Notes: generated by a model from the letters alone, not told the origin. Shown: positions 26,895 through 35,639, counted from the first letter of the stretch. The stretch is 53,319 nt of DNA from CBDHDN01 sp965261585 (GCA_965261585.1 CBDHDN010000010.1:1-53319), one strand, 5' to 3'. Made by a program: numbers and translations.

Positions 26895-26960
26895 GTTCCG
26901 GTCCTCCTTGGACACTTCGATTAAGCCAATTCTGTGTCCAAGGAAATCGGGTCCGACTCA

Positions 26961-27559
26961 GCGACGGCACAAAGGACGAAATCGAGCGCGTCATTGCGGC
27001 CCATCCTGAGCGCGACATAAAGCTGGTCTTGCAGTCCGGGACAGGCAAGGCCGATGCGGTGTTCACCGCCTTCGCGCAGGCACGCGGCGACGTGCTGATG
27101 ATACTCGACGGCGATCTGACGATGCCGCCGGAGCAGTTATCGAAGTTCTGGAACGCCCTTGTCGGGGGCAAGGGCGAGTTCATAAACGGAACGCGCTTGG
27201 TCTATCCCGTGGATTCCCAAGCAATGCGGTTCCTGAACCACGTCGCCAACCGCATGTTCTCGGCCATGTTCTCGTGGCTGCTGAACCAGCGTTTTACCGA
27301 CACGCTGTGTGGCACCAAAGTCCTGACGAGGACGCACTACCGTAGGATCGAGGCCGGCCGGGAGTATTTCGGAGATTTCGACCCGTTCGGCGACTTCGAC
27401 CTGATCTTCGGGGCCGCCAAGGCCAACCTGAAGATCATCGAGGTGCCGATCCGTTATGCCAGCCGCGCCTACGGCGAGACCCAGATCGACCGGTTCCGCC
27501 ACGGCTGGTTGTTGTTGCGCATGGTCGTCTTCGCGTTCCGCAAGCTGAAGGCATTTTGA
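26961..27559 (+). pseudogene. Methyltransferase-glycosyltransferase fusion, 3' part
   Basis: Continues the GT2 domain after the IS: DEIERVIAAHPERDIKLV, SGTGKADAVFTAFAQ, ILDGDLTMPP (the DxD-type metal site) and FINGTRLVYP, then DTLCGTKVLTRTHYRRI and FDPFGDFDLIFGA. This is the complete catalytic core of a polyprenyl-phosphate glycosyltransferase-like enzyme, without C-terminal membrane spans. The stop overlaps the next start by one base (TGATG). Whether any shortened product is made is unknown. Confidence 0.8.
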
Positions 27560-28308
27560 TGCAGGCGACGGCTCCCTTGGTTGCCTCGGACAGGCTGCTG
27601 GAACATCGCGAAGCCTGGCAGGCCAAGCCCGTCCTGCGGGTTGTCTATGCCGACTGCTATCGGCGAATCGTCACACAGTGCGTGCCCGGCCCCACGTTGG
27701 AGGTTGGCGGCGGTACGGGAAACCTGAAGGCCTATCGGAGCCAGATTATCGCCAGCGACGTTCAGTTCGCGCCATGGCTGGATGTCGTGGCCGATGCTCA
27801 GCGGCTGCCGTTCGCGACAGGCGCTTTCGCCAACATCGTGCTGTTCGACGTGTTGCATCATCTGGAGCGACCACGCCTGTTTCTCATGGAAGCCGCCCGG
27901 GTTCTGACGCCGGGCGGCCGCGTCGTCCTGGTCGAGCCGGCGATCACGCCGTTGAGCTATCTGTTCTATCGGTTCCTGCACCCGGAGCCCGTGCGCCTAG
28001 GCGACGACCCGTTGGCCGATGGCCCGCTATCGCAGGGTCGCGATCCGTACGACGCCAACCAAGCCATCCCGACGCTCTTGTTCCGGCGGTGTCAGACGCG
28101 GCTGGAGGCGCGGCTCGAGGGGCTGCGCCTCGTGCGCCTCGACCATTTCGGCCTGCTCGCCTACCCGCTGTCCGGCGGATTTCGGTCATGGTCGCTCCTG
28201 CCCGTATCGTTGGTCGGCCCGCTGCTACGACTCGAAGCCGTGATCGACCCATTGGTCGGGCGCCTGGCAGGGTTTCGTCTGCTGGCGGTGCTGGAGCGGC
28301 AGCCGTGA
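27559..28308 (+). CDS. Class I SAM-dependent methyltransferase
   Basis: About 249 residues. Motif I is LEVGGGTGNLKAY (about residues 48-60), motif II PWLDVVADAQRLPF, and the post-motif helix is LFDVLHHLERPRLFL, all of the UbiE/Coq5-like methyltransferase fold. ATG at 27559 overlaps the stop of the split fusion gene. The C-terminal half (RSWSLLPVSLVGPLLRLE) is hydrophobic, perhaps a lipid-binding cap. Probably modifies a lipid-linked intermediate of the same cluster. Confidence 0.8.
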   Translation: MQATAPLVASDRLLEHREAWQAKPVLRVVYADCYRRIVTQCVPGPTLEVGGGTGNLKAYRSQIIASDVQFAPWLDVVADAQRLPFATGAFANIVLFDVLHHLERPRLFLMEAARVLTPGGRVVLVEPAITPLSYLFYRFLHPEPVRLGDDPLADGPLSQGRDPYDANQAIPTLLFRRCQTRLEARLEGLRLVRLDHFGLLAYPLSGGFRSWSLLPVSLVGPLLRLEAVIDPLVGRLAGFRLLAVLERQP

Positions 28309-28363
28309 AGTGCTGCAAGCGGGGGCCACGATCATGTTCGCCTCCCCAGCAGGGTAGGATGAG

Positions 28364-29518
28364 ATGAAGGGGAATAACCTAGCGGTGATCCCGCACCGCG
28401 CCATTTGGGCGATGTATGGGATGGCCGCGCGGCGCAAGGTGGCGCGCTGGATTGGCCGCGAGTTCGACCCATACCCGGCGCCGCCCCCCGGTGCCCGGCT
28501 TAATCCGAGCGAACGCAGCCGCGCGGCCTGCTTGGCGGCACCGCTGCGAATGAGTTGGCAAAATGCCGCACCATCCGATCCGGCCGCCTGGCGGGCCGAG
28601 GCGAGAGCCAAACTTGCCGCGCTGACCGGATGGCGGCGGCCGCCGTCGCCGCCTGCCGTGCGACACTCGGAAGACGCGAAGGCGCCAGCGGGGTGCAACC
28701 GGCGACGCTTCTACCTTGCCGCCTGGCCGGATGGCGACATCGTGGTCGACGTGGTCTGGTCGACCGCCCAGACCATCCCGACGCCGGCGATGCTTTGTTT
28801 GCAAGGCACGAATTCGGGCGCCCATTTGAGCTGGGGCGAGACGCGGCTGCCGGTCGACCCGGTGAAACTATCGCAAGGGCTTGACTTCGCCCGCCAGGCC
28901 GCATCGCGCGGCCTCGTCGCGGTGTGCATCGAGCAGCTGTGTTTCGGCGAACGGCGCGAGCGGGCCCTGCAACCGCGCTCGGCCGACCCTTGTGTCGACG
29001 CGTTCCATCATGCGCTGCGTGCGGGACGCACGCTCCTTGGCGAGCGCATGAGCGACGTGTCGGCCGTGATCGATTGGCTGCGAAGCTATGAACACGGTTT
29101 TGAGATCGGCGACATCTACGCGCTGGGCCATTCATCGGGCGGAACTACCGCGCTGCATGTAACGGCCCTCGATGCGCGCATCGCCGGCGTGATTGCCTCG
29201 GGATGCCTGGGACCGATCCTCGATACCATCGCGGCGCGCCGCGACGGGGCCGGCCAGAACACGATCCCCGGCATACTCGAATGGTTGGAACTTGCCGACG
29301 TGGCGGCGCTTTGCGCACCCCGGCCCCTGCTCGCGATCTCCGGGGCTCGCGACCATATCTTTCCGTTTTCGGGTGTCGCCAAGGTGGTTGACGGCGCCCG
29401 TGCCGCCTACGGCGCCGTGAGTGCGGCGGACAAGATTCGTGCCGTCGAGGCGCCTGGCGGCCACAACTTCTATCCGGCACTCACCTGGCGCGCGTTCGAC
29501 GAACTGATCGGGCAATGA
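28364..29518 (+). CDS. Alpha/beta hydrolase (acetyl-xylan-esterase/dienelactone-hydrolase type)
   Basis: 384 residues without an evident signal peptide. LCLQGTNSGAH resembles the oxyanion strand. The nucleophile elbow is GHSSGG (about residues 258-263), with a candidate Asp in ISGARDHIFPF and a His in EAPGGHNFYP near the C-terminus. A catalytic triad is complete. Members act on acyl esters of sugars or peptides; removal of acyl groups from the surface glycan would fit the neighbours, but this is inference. Confidence 0.7.
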   Translation: MKGNNLAVIPHRAIWAMYGMAARRKVARWIGREFDPYPAPPPGARLNPSERSRAACLAAPLRMSWQNAAPSDPAAWRAEARAKLAALTGWRRPPSPPAVRHSEDAKAPAGCNRRRFYLAAWPDGDIVVDVVWSTAQTIPTPAMLCLQGTNSGAHLSWGETRLPVDPVKLSQGLDFARQAASRGLVAVCIEQLCFGERRERALQPRSADPCVDAFHHALRAGRTLLGERMSDVSAVIDWLRSYEHGFEIGDIYALGHSSGGTTALHVTALDARIAGVIASGCLGPILDTIAARRDGAGQNTIPGILEWLELADVAALCAPRPLLAISGARDHIFPFSGVAKVVDGARAAYGAVSAADKIRAVEAPGGHNFYPALTWRAFDELIGQ

Positions 29519-29545
29519 GTGCGTCCCGCGATGGTCGGCTTCGCG

Positions 29546-31161
29546 TCAGGGAGGCGAGACACTGTGGTGCGGGTAGACCAGCTCTTGAACCGCAGCGTTG
29601 CGATCCGTGGGACCGTGGGCTAGGTTCCTGCGGGAACGACTGAACAGGGAAGCGCGCGGCATGCGCCTAAAGATGGGCACGTTGGTGCTTGTGCTTGCTG
29701 GCTGGCCGCGCCACCGGCGGCGAGGGGCCAGGGGTGTGCGAACCCCCGCCGCGACCGCGAGAATCGCCGCCGCCGCATCGTCGCGAGCCCGGGCCCGCCG
29801 CCCGCCTTGACTGCCCTTGCTCAGCTTCGCGTTGGCGCTTGGGTCGGAGACGGTGCGGGCTTCAGCCATCGCCGACCGGAGCAAGAGCGATGGGGCCGGC
29901 ACGACTCGGCGATCGGCGCACGCCTTGCGAAACCCCCGCACGTCTTCGGCGCCGTCGCGGAATCCCATGCCCCGGAGTTCGAGCGCCGCGAGCGGCACGC
30001 CGGCGGCGTCCAGGGCCTCGCGCAAGTCCGCCTCGCGCCAGCGGTCGGCGACGATCCGAGCGGGCCGGCCGAATCGGTCGAGCGCCGCCACGTCGACGGT
30101 ATGCCGCCCCAGGGTGATCAGCTCGCCGCGCCGCGCGCACTCGGCATAGAGCCCGCCGACGCCATCCCGCAAGCCCCGCTCGGCAAGGGGTCGGCTCCGC
30201 AGGGAATGCCGCCAGACAGGCCAGCGCGCCCGTCTGAGGGTGATAGCAGGCTACCGCAGACTGTGCCGCACTCGTTCCCAGATCGACGCCCCAAACCGCC
30301 CCCCGTCCAGCTCGGCAACGCCTTCGATCGCTCGCCACAAGCCCGCGTCCAGCAGCGTCGAAACGGCGGTATCCTCGGTGCCAAGGTTCAACCGCAAGGC
30401 TTGGAAGGCCGCGAGCAAGGCGGGGTCCGCCCGGGCTTGCTTCGCCTCGGCGCGGATCGCCGCCTCCAAGTCCGGCATGTGCGCGAGGGAGGGATTCGCC
30501 TTCGCCCAGGTCCGCCGCTGAAACGGGGGATCGCTCGCCCGCGCCGCATGGCATTGCGCATAGTCGCATCCGCCAACCAGCAGCTTTGAGAACCAGTGCT
30601 CGGCATCGGCCGGCCGGGTGCCGAGCGCCACAAAGCGCGAGTGCGGTTGCTTTCCCGCCGCTGTACGCAGCGCCGCCACCATGCGCTCGCCCGTGGTGTC
30701 TGGCCATTGTGCAGGTTCGTCGGCCAACACCAAGACTGACGCGAGACCGTGCGCCCGCCGCGGATCGCTGCCGATGCACCGGACGCGGCTGCCAGTCTTG
30801 CGATCCTCGATCCGGGCTTGTTGCGCCGTGTCCCATATCTTCCACCGGCCCTTGTCAGCCAGCTTCTCGCCCATGAGGCGACTACATGCTCAAAGCCGAT
30901 CCGGGCTTGCTCAAAAGACGATGCCACGATCACCGTTTCGCCACGCGGCACCGCCAACGGCCCGTCCAGACTCGCCGCCGCGATCCCGGATAACAGCGCC
31001 GTTTTTCCGTTGCCGCGCGCCACCGATAGCGCCGCCGCTTGGACTCCCGACGCGAAAGCCCCGCGTACGAAGCGCGTTTGCCACGGCAGCACCGTGAACG
31101 GCTGCCCAGCGAGACGGCCTTGCGTGACCGTCAGTTCGGAAAGGTATCTGGGTAGACTCAT
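29546..31161 (-). pseudogene. Phage terminase large subunit, multiply frameshifted
   Basis: The start at 31161 opens a TerL N-terminus (QPFTVLPWQTRFVRGAF, then SVARGNGKTALLSGIAAA, the Walker-type ATPase motif). The frame changes near 30870, near 30270 and near 30180. The later frames carry SVLVLADEPAQWPD (Walker B/catalytic acid), VALGTRPADAEHWFSKL, WGVDLGTSAAQSAV (start of the nuclease domain) and the typical C-terminal AKLSKGSQGGRRARARDD. Three shifts make this a decayed gene rather than a single sequencing error. It is the only packaging gene seen. Confidence 0.85.
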
Positions 31162-31260
31162 TCAATAGCAACCCGTCCAAAATTGCCCTAGCACTGGCGG
31201 CGATTGCTGATAGGTTTCTCGTTGGCGTCCATTGCCGACTTGAACTAACAAAGGCCCAAA

Positions 31261-31542
31261 ATGGACAAGGAACAAGAAACTAATTCTATAAGCAAATTTG
31301 TGGCCAATATTCTTGGTAGTAAAGTTTCAATTAAAGGGGCAGGAACTACGGTAGTAATATTATCATTATTGTCATCCATATTTGGAATTATATATATATC
31401 ACACTTGAAAACCTTAATTCTATGCATGCGTTCGTACTGGGAGGTCTCGCCTTTATTTTGGGTTTTCTTGTTTCTCGCCTCTCAAGCGGTTCGAGGTCCG
31501 ACGAATAGGGTTGGTCGCGTTCTGACGACTCAGAGGTGCTGA
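31261..31542 (+). CDS. AT-rich small membrane protein, function unknown
   Basis: 93 codons, ATG at 31261. The first ~240 bases are strikingly AT-rich compared with the rest of the window. Two hydrophobic spans are predicted (TTVVILSLLSSIFGIIYI, about 27-44, and SPLFWVFLFLASQA). It is on the opposite strand to the phage genes around it. It may be a recently gained cargo gene of the phage remnant, such as a superinfection or membrane-acting protein; no family is recognised. The last residues may be a read-through after a frameshift. Confidence 0.5.
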   Translation: MDKEQETNSISKFVANILGSKVSIKGAGTTVVILSLLSSIFGIIYISHLKTLILCMRSYWEVSPLFWVFLFLASQAVRGPTNRVGRVLTTQRC

Positions 31543-31559
31543 TTCATGGAGTTCGAAAC

Positions 31560-31676
31560 TCACCACCCCGAACCCCCCCCCCTCGTGGACCATTGGGCCG
31601 GTGCCATTAGGACGCCCACCGCGTCAAACATCTTCTGGTCATCTTCGTCGATGAAGATTGGCTCTGCCTTTGCCAT
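31560..31676 (-). CDS. Small phage-remnant protein
   Basis: 38 residues (MAKAEPIFIDEDDQKMFDAV ...) with GGAGAGGG just upstream of the start. It begins 10 bases after the 107-residue gene ends, implying co-translation. The acidic N-terminal half is ordinary for small phage proteins; no family is recognised. A run of C residues near its end may have caused a frameshift or truncation. Confidence 0.4.
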   Translation of the reverse strand: MAKAEPIFIDEDDQKMFDAVGVLMAPAQWSTRGGGSGW

Positions 31677-31686
31677 GTCCCTCTCC

Positions 31687-32010
31687 CTAGTTGACGGTGG
31701 GCTCATCGTCGTCCGCGGCCTTGAGCACGTACTCGCGTGGCTTGATTTCGCCCGCTCGGTAGACGTGCGTCTTCCCCGCCTCGACTCGGACCTGAACCTC
31801 GACACCGAGCACGTCGCCGCCCCACAGCGCCATCGCGGCGTCAGCGAACGCGAACATGGGGTTGCGTGGATCGGGCTGCATGTTTTCATCCGAAGCGGCG
31901 ATCAGCAGCGCGAACAAGCGCGACAACTTCGCGCGCATCGTATCGTCGGGTGCGGCCGGCAACAGTTCAAGCGCCCACATCGACAACTTTCGTTCATCGC
32001 TCACAGGCAT
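31687..32010 (-). CDS. Hypothetical phage-remnant protein, 107 residues
   Basis: ATG at 32010 is preceded by AGGAGG at good spacing. The protein is mostly helical and acidic (ELLPAAPDDTMRAKLSRLF, then a C-terminal beta-rich part KTHVYRAGEIKPREYVL). It follows the HTH/zinc-ribbon gene on the minus strand. No function is recognised. Confidence 0.55.
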   Translation of the reverse strand: MPVSDERKLSMWALELLPAAPDDTMRAKLSRLFALLIAASDENMQPDPRNPMFAFADAAMALWGGDVLGVEVQVRVEAGKTHVYRAGEIKPREYVLKAADDDEPTVN

Positions 32011-32098
32011 TATTGCAAACCTCCTACTTCCTGTTGTTTAAAGGAAAGAGGAATCTTCCCTTGGTTGGAATCCTTCTTCTCCTTACATAGTTTATCCC

Positions 32099-32243
32099 TT
32101 AGTGTGCACCTCGTGCACACTGTCCGAGTGCACCTCGTGCACTCTGTAACAGCCCGCCGGGCTGAATTCGATATCGGTTGGCTGTTTGCCGTCCGCTGCG
32201 ACCGCGCGCCTTTTCGCGTTCAATCCATCCGGCCTTGCGCAGC
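32099..32243 (-). pseudogene. 3' part of the zinc-ribbon/HTH gene split by the composite transposon
   Basis: Joining 41967-42300 to this segment after removing the transposon and one 8-bp repeat gives an uninterrupted frame: ...RLARMTGLSRRAV...RLRKAGWIEREKARG then GRQTANRYRIQ to TAA at 32099. That continuation is what a winged-HTH replication-type protein should look like. The tail overlaps two palindromes (32101-32144), which read as GLLQSARGALGQCARGAH. Confidence 0.75.
32101..32144. repeat. Two tandem palindromes at the end of the HTH gene (iteron or operator)
   Basis: AGTGTGCAC-CTC-GTGCACACT (32101-32121) and GAGTGCAC-CTC-GTGCACTC (32126-32144) are both perfect inverted repeats with the same GTGCACCTCGTGCAC core. 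Paired sites of this kind are bound by replication initiators, partition proteins or dimeric repressors. The neighbouring HTH protein is the obvious candidate ligand. Confidence 0.6.
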
Positions 32244-33694
32244 GGCGATGTCCCACCCAATGTTGAAAAGTGCGAGATAGGCATCTTCTGATCGAGAGGC
32301 TACGCGGCCACCTCGATGTCTTCAATGACGGACTTTGCTCCGGCCTTTCTCACCGCCTCCCGCAGGGCGGCGTCGAGGATGGGGAGCTGGCGGTAGGCCT
32401 TGAGGCGGCGGAAGGTCTTTTGCGCCTCCAAGAGGCCGGCGGCGGTCCAACGCAGCGCCATCTCGGCGTTGCGCCAGCGCTTGACGTTCCGCTGCACCGT
32501 CCGGACGGTGCCGATCGCGTTCTCGATGGCGTTGGTGCAAGCCAGCGAGCGTCGAAGTTGCGGCGGGAGGCCGAGCCGGATCACCGTCAGGATCTCGTCC
32601 AGGCCCTCCAGGATCGAGCCCGAGACGCCGGGTGCGTCATGCTCCAGACGGCGGGCGAGGTTGCGCAAGAGCCGTTCGGCCTTGGCCGCGTCGTCCTGCT
32701 GCCAGGCCTGCCGCAAGACCTTCCTGACGCCGGCATGGAGGCTCTCGTCCAGCCGGTCCGTGATGTTGCGCCCCTTGTGCACCTGGCAGCGCTGGAGGGC
32801 CGCCGCCCGCCCGAAGGTCCGCCGGATCGCCTTCGAGAGCGCCTTGGCGCCGTCGACGATGTAGAGCCGAGGCCGTTCGGGATCGAGACCGCGCTCGATC
32901 AGGTTGTCGAGCATGGCTTGCACCGTGGCCGCGTTCTCCGTCGCGCCCTCGGCCAGGCCCAGCACGTGCTTCGCGCCGCCGGTGTCGATGCCGATCGCCG
33001 CCACCATCAGGTGATCGCCGACATGGAGCCCGTCGATCTGGAGCACCACGAGATCGAGATCGTCGAGCGGGCTCGCCAGCCAGGCCTTCAGCTTGCTTCG
33101 CGTCAACGCCACGAAACGGCGCGAGACCGCCGACTTCGAGGTTGCGTCACCCGATGCCGCCGGCAGATCGCCGCCCGCATCGTCCGGCGGGCGCACCGCG
33201 CGGGCATACTTGCGGGTCGAGACGTTGATCACCATCAGATTCATCGCCCAGGCTTGCAAGAGTTCGGGTTCCGACAGCAGCTCCCAACTCGGCAGGCTCA
33301 TCTCCCGACCCGCGAAGTCCCGCACCCGAGGGCGCTCGACCTTCACTTTGCCGCCGTGGTAGGCGATCTCGCTCCGGGTCGTGCCCCATCGATGGCCCTT
33401 GCGCTCGCCCGAGCGGGCGTGGCGCGAACCGCACAAGGCTTCCGCGTCCGCCGACATCATCTCGTTCAAAGACTCGAGGCCCGCCAAAAGGCAGAAGCGA
33501 TCGACGCTCATGCGCAGATCGTCGAAGGCCTCCGGCATCGATGGCAAGAGCCGACAGGATGGTTCCGAGGAACGGTCGTTGCGTGTAGTCTTGGTCATGG
33601 CGTCGTTCTCCTTGATGGAATCAGCACCCAGAGCCTAGCGGCTCCAGGCGGACGACGCCTACTTCAGCTTTTCAACAGAGCCCGGGACATCCCC
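32244..33694 (-). mobile_element. IS256-family insertion sequence, copy 1
   Basis: 1451 bp. Terminal inverted repeats start GGCGATGTCCC (left) and GGGGATGTCCC (right, inverted); TGTTGAAAAG follows six bases further in on both sides. Same length as copy 2 and the same sequence as far as I compared them. The inner flank shows no target duplication with either end. Confidence 0.92.
32300..33598 (-). CDS. IS256-family (mutator) transposase, copy 1
   Basis: 432 residues. DDE core: VVLQIDGLHVGDH (first Asp), YIVDGAKALSKAI (second Asp), RCQVHKGRNI (the C/H motif of mutator transposases) and the Glu in TNAIENAIGTVR. Intact and identical to the copy at 40572-41870. Confidence 0.93.
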   Translation of the reverse strand: MTKTTRNDRSSEPSCRLLPSMPEAFDDLRMSVDRFCLLAGLESLNEMMSADAEALCGSRHARSGERKGHRWGTTRSEIAYHGGKVKVERPRVRDFAGREMSLPSWELLSEPELLQAWAMNLMVINVSTRKYARAVRPPDDAGGDLPAASGDATSKSAVSRRFVALTRSKLKAWLASPLDDLDLVVLQIDGLHVGDHLMVAAIGIDTGGAKHVLGLAEGATENAATVQAMLDNLIERGLDPERPRLYIVDGAKALSKAIRRTFGRAAALQRCQVHKGRNITDRLDESLHAGVRKVLRQAWQQDDAAKAERLLRNLARRLEHDAPGVSGSILEGLDEILTVIRLGLPPQLRRSLACTNAIENAIGTVRTVQRNVKRWRNAEMALRWTAAGLLEAQKTFRRLKAYRQLPILDAALREAVRKAGAKSVIEDIEVAA

Positions 33695-33924
33695 CACGTC
33701 ACGGCGATGCGCTGTCAGGCGACAATCGCAAGCTGCACGAGGAGCTGTTGGCCGCCATAGCGAAGGTTGTCGATGAACCGTCCACGAGCGGATGGCGGGA
33801 ACTGATGACCGTATACGCCAAGGTAACAGCGGTTACGTACAAGGAACGCGGGGTGAATGGGCGCACAATTCTCGATACAAAATTGCTTGCCTATCCGGTT
33901 AACGCCCATGACCGCTACATGTAG
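33695..33924 (+). pseudogene. C-terminal fragment of an unknown gene
   Basis: Directly after the IS256 end an open frame (GDALSGDNRKLHEELLAAIA ... VNAHDRYM) runs to a TAG at 33922-33924. The amino acid composition looks like real coding sequence, with helices and a Tyr-Arg-rich end. The 5' part was lost to the IS256 insertion. I do not recognise the family. Confidence 0.45.
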
Positions 33925-34110
33925 GGTGCCGCCACTCTCCCGAGTAAAGCTCGGCATAGGTTGGAGCAGAGGTGTCGCCCGCGATGCCGAGCAATGAGCG
34001 GAAGGCGTTGAACGGGTAGAACCGCCTGTTGAAGCGGAAGGTGAACTCGTTGAGGTAGGCTTGTAGGTGCTGGTGGCTAACGCCGTGGTGGATACCATTA
34101 AGCAACATCC
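33899..34110 (-). pseudogene. IS1595 (ISXO2-like) transposase C-terminal remnant
   Basis: The minus-strand translation contains GVSHQHLQAYLNEFTFRFNR, FYPFNAFRSLLGI and APTYAELYSGEWRHP, the characteristic end of ISXO2-like transposases. The N-terminal and catalytic parts are missing. It abuts the GH3 fragment. Confidence 0.8.
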
Positions 34111-34606
34111 TACCATCGATCCGCCGCGCCTCAAGATCACCGGCCGCACGGCCTACATGCTGTCGGCCTTTGGCGAGCATTTGATCGATGAAGAGATCGA
34201 GGCCGCGGTCGCTGCCGCGGCGCGGGCGATCGACGCCGACGTCTCGGACCATGCCGTCGGCGCGCTGCATCCGACCCGATCGAGCGAACGCGGCCGTCAC
34301 GTCTTCGTCGTCGAATTCGCCGCGCCGCCGAATAGGGCGGCGCTGGCCCGGTTCGCCACCGCCATCGACGACACGCTCGGCGCCGCCAACGACGACTACC
34401 GCGCCCACCGGGCCGGCGGCTTCGGCATGGGCGCGCCGGAGATCCGCGACGTGTCGCCCGACACGTTCGCCGGCTGGATGAAGTCGCGCGGCCAGCTGGG
34501 CGGTCAGCACAAGGTGCCGCGAGTGATTAGCGACGGCGCGCTGCTCGAGAACCTGCTCGGCTTCGTCGCCGCGCCGCGGCCCTATGACTCGCCGCCTGGC
34601 CAGTGA
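34110..34606 (+). pseudogene. C-terminal fragment of a GH3-family protein
   Basis: About 160 residues ending at the TGA before 34607. RLKITGRTAYMLSAFGEHL matches the GH3 ATP/adenylate hinge region (consensus VGRxxxxSxxGEKL). The C-terminal end MKSRGQLGGQHKVPR matches the conserved GH3 C-terminus. GH3 enzymes adenylate carboxylates and conjugate them to amino acids. The N-terminal two thirds were replaced by IS1595 DNA, so it is inactive. Confidence 0.75.
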
Positions 34607-34758
34607 TCGTCGACACAGCACGGCCTCGTCGGCGCCCGGCCAAGGCGGCGGGGTGACGATGGCCAGCTCCACGGGCACCTGAGCCGATGTCGCGGAACCG
34701 GAACTGGATCCTCGCTGGCAAGTCGTTGTGTGAAAGGATTGTACTATCAGAAGTATTT

Positions 34759-34800
34759 TGTCATTGGCTTGACAGATAGTTCCCAGCCGCCAAGATGAGC
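34759..34800 (+). promoter_or_regulatory. Possible regulated promoter for the cysteine hydrolase
   Basis: TTGACA (34769-34774) is a consensus -35 hexamer. It forms part of a small dyad TGTCA-TTGGCT-TGACA (34759?-34774, arms at 34759-34763 and 34770-34774). A -10 candidate AAGATG lies 17 bases on. The gap 34607-34912 holds no gene; this is its only visible signal. Confidence 0.35.
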
Positions 34801-34912
34801 GAAGCGGCGGTTTTCAGCTCCCCGCCTCTCTGAGTCCGGTTCCCGCTTGGTTCACCAGGTGGGGCTCGCCGGCTGGGGCACCCGCGTTCCAAAGCCAAGG
34901 AGGTATCTGGAA

Positions 34913-35614
34913 ATGTCGTTTATCCTCGATCTTGATAAACTCATTGACCGCAAATGCAGAGTGGCGCCGAAGATCGACCCAGCGCGCACTTGGCTGCATG
35001 TCACGGACATGCAGGTCACCTGCACGGATCCGAAGGCCAGCGGCTACCTCAAGGGCGGCAATGGAATTCCGTCCGGGGACGAATGCGTCGTGGCGTGCAA
35101 CCGGGTGATCGATCGCTGTCGCGACGAAGGGATCGGCATCTCATGGTCGATGTTCGGTGTCGAGCCTGATGGGTCCGATGCCGGACTTTGGCTAGATAAA
35201 GTAAGGTTCTGGTATCCGAACGGCGGATCCGAAGCCAAATGGGGCGATTCCGAAAGCGAGATCGACCCCAGGATGCACAGGTATGACGACGAGCCGGTGT
35301 TCCGCAGGCCGGTGCCGAGTGCCTTCTTCGGCACCCTTTTTGAGCGCTACCTGACGTCGAACCGAATCGAGTACCTCGTGATCGTCGGGCTCTCCACGAG
35401 CTACTGCGTGCGCAACACGGCCATCGACGCGTCCAACCACAATTTCCGGCCGATCGTCCTGGCCGACTGCACCTCTGCGTATGATCCCTACGAAGAAGGC
35501 GCGGGTTACATCGAGGCGTTGCGCAACGTCCAAGGCCAATACGGCGATATCATCACGTCCGATGAGCTGTTCGACATGCTGGACGAAGCCAAGCGCACGA
35601 GGACTGCCGCGTAG
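34913..35614 (+). CDS. Isochorismatase-family cysteine hydrolase
   Basis: 233 residues, with AAGGAGGT eight bases before the ATG. The fold motifs are visible: HVTDMQ (Asp32, general base) and VGLSTSYCVRNTAIDA (Cys165, nucleophile). The usual catalytic Lys of KPxxSAF is Arg132 in FRRPVPSAFFG. An insertion rich in Trp, Asp and Ser (residues 80-130) differs from typical nicotinamidases. The family includes isochorismatases, N-carbamoylsarcosine amidases, biuret and ureidoacrylate hydrolases; the substrate cannot be chosen here. Confidence 0.8.
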   Translation: MSFILDLDKLIDRKCRVAPKIDPARTWLHVTDMQVTCTDPKASGYLKGGNGIPSGDECVVACNRVIDRCRDEGIGISWSMFGVEPDGSDAGLWLDKVRFWYPNGGSEAKWGDSESEIDPRMHRYDDEPVFRRPVPSAFFGTLFERYLTSNRIEYLVIVGLSTSYCVRNTAIDASNHNFRPIVLADCTSAYDPYEEGAGYIEALRNVQGQYGDIITSDELFDMLDEAKRTRTAA

Positions 35615-35639
35615 AGGGCAGCCCGTCATCCGGGCCAGC

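Larger units (their letters stand above)
25547..26960 (-). mobile_element. IS3-type insertion sequence IS3-B, complete copy
   Basis: A 1414-bp element with terminal repeats around ACCCGGTTCCTTGGACACA (left) and its imperfect inverse at the right end. A 14-bp direct repeat, GCGACGGCACAAAG, flanks it (25533-25546 and 26961-26974). That is longer than the 3-5 bp usual for IS3 elements. Excision leaves the host gene in frame. The right 451 bp recur at 12374-12824. Confidence 0.85.

Noticed and set aside
29560..29660. Possible tRNA gene as attachment site near the terminase end
   Set aside because: A TTCAA-containing stretch is present, but T-arm and acceptor stems do not pair.
33899..34678. A complete minus-strand gene over this interval
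   Set aside because: Only its last ~70 residues match IS1595 transposase; the rest is antisense to the GH3 fragment.
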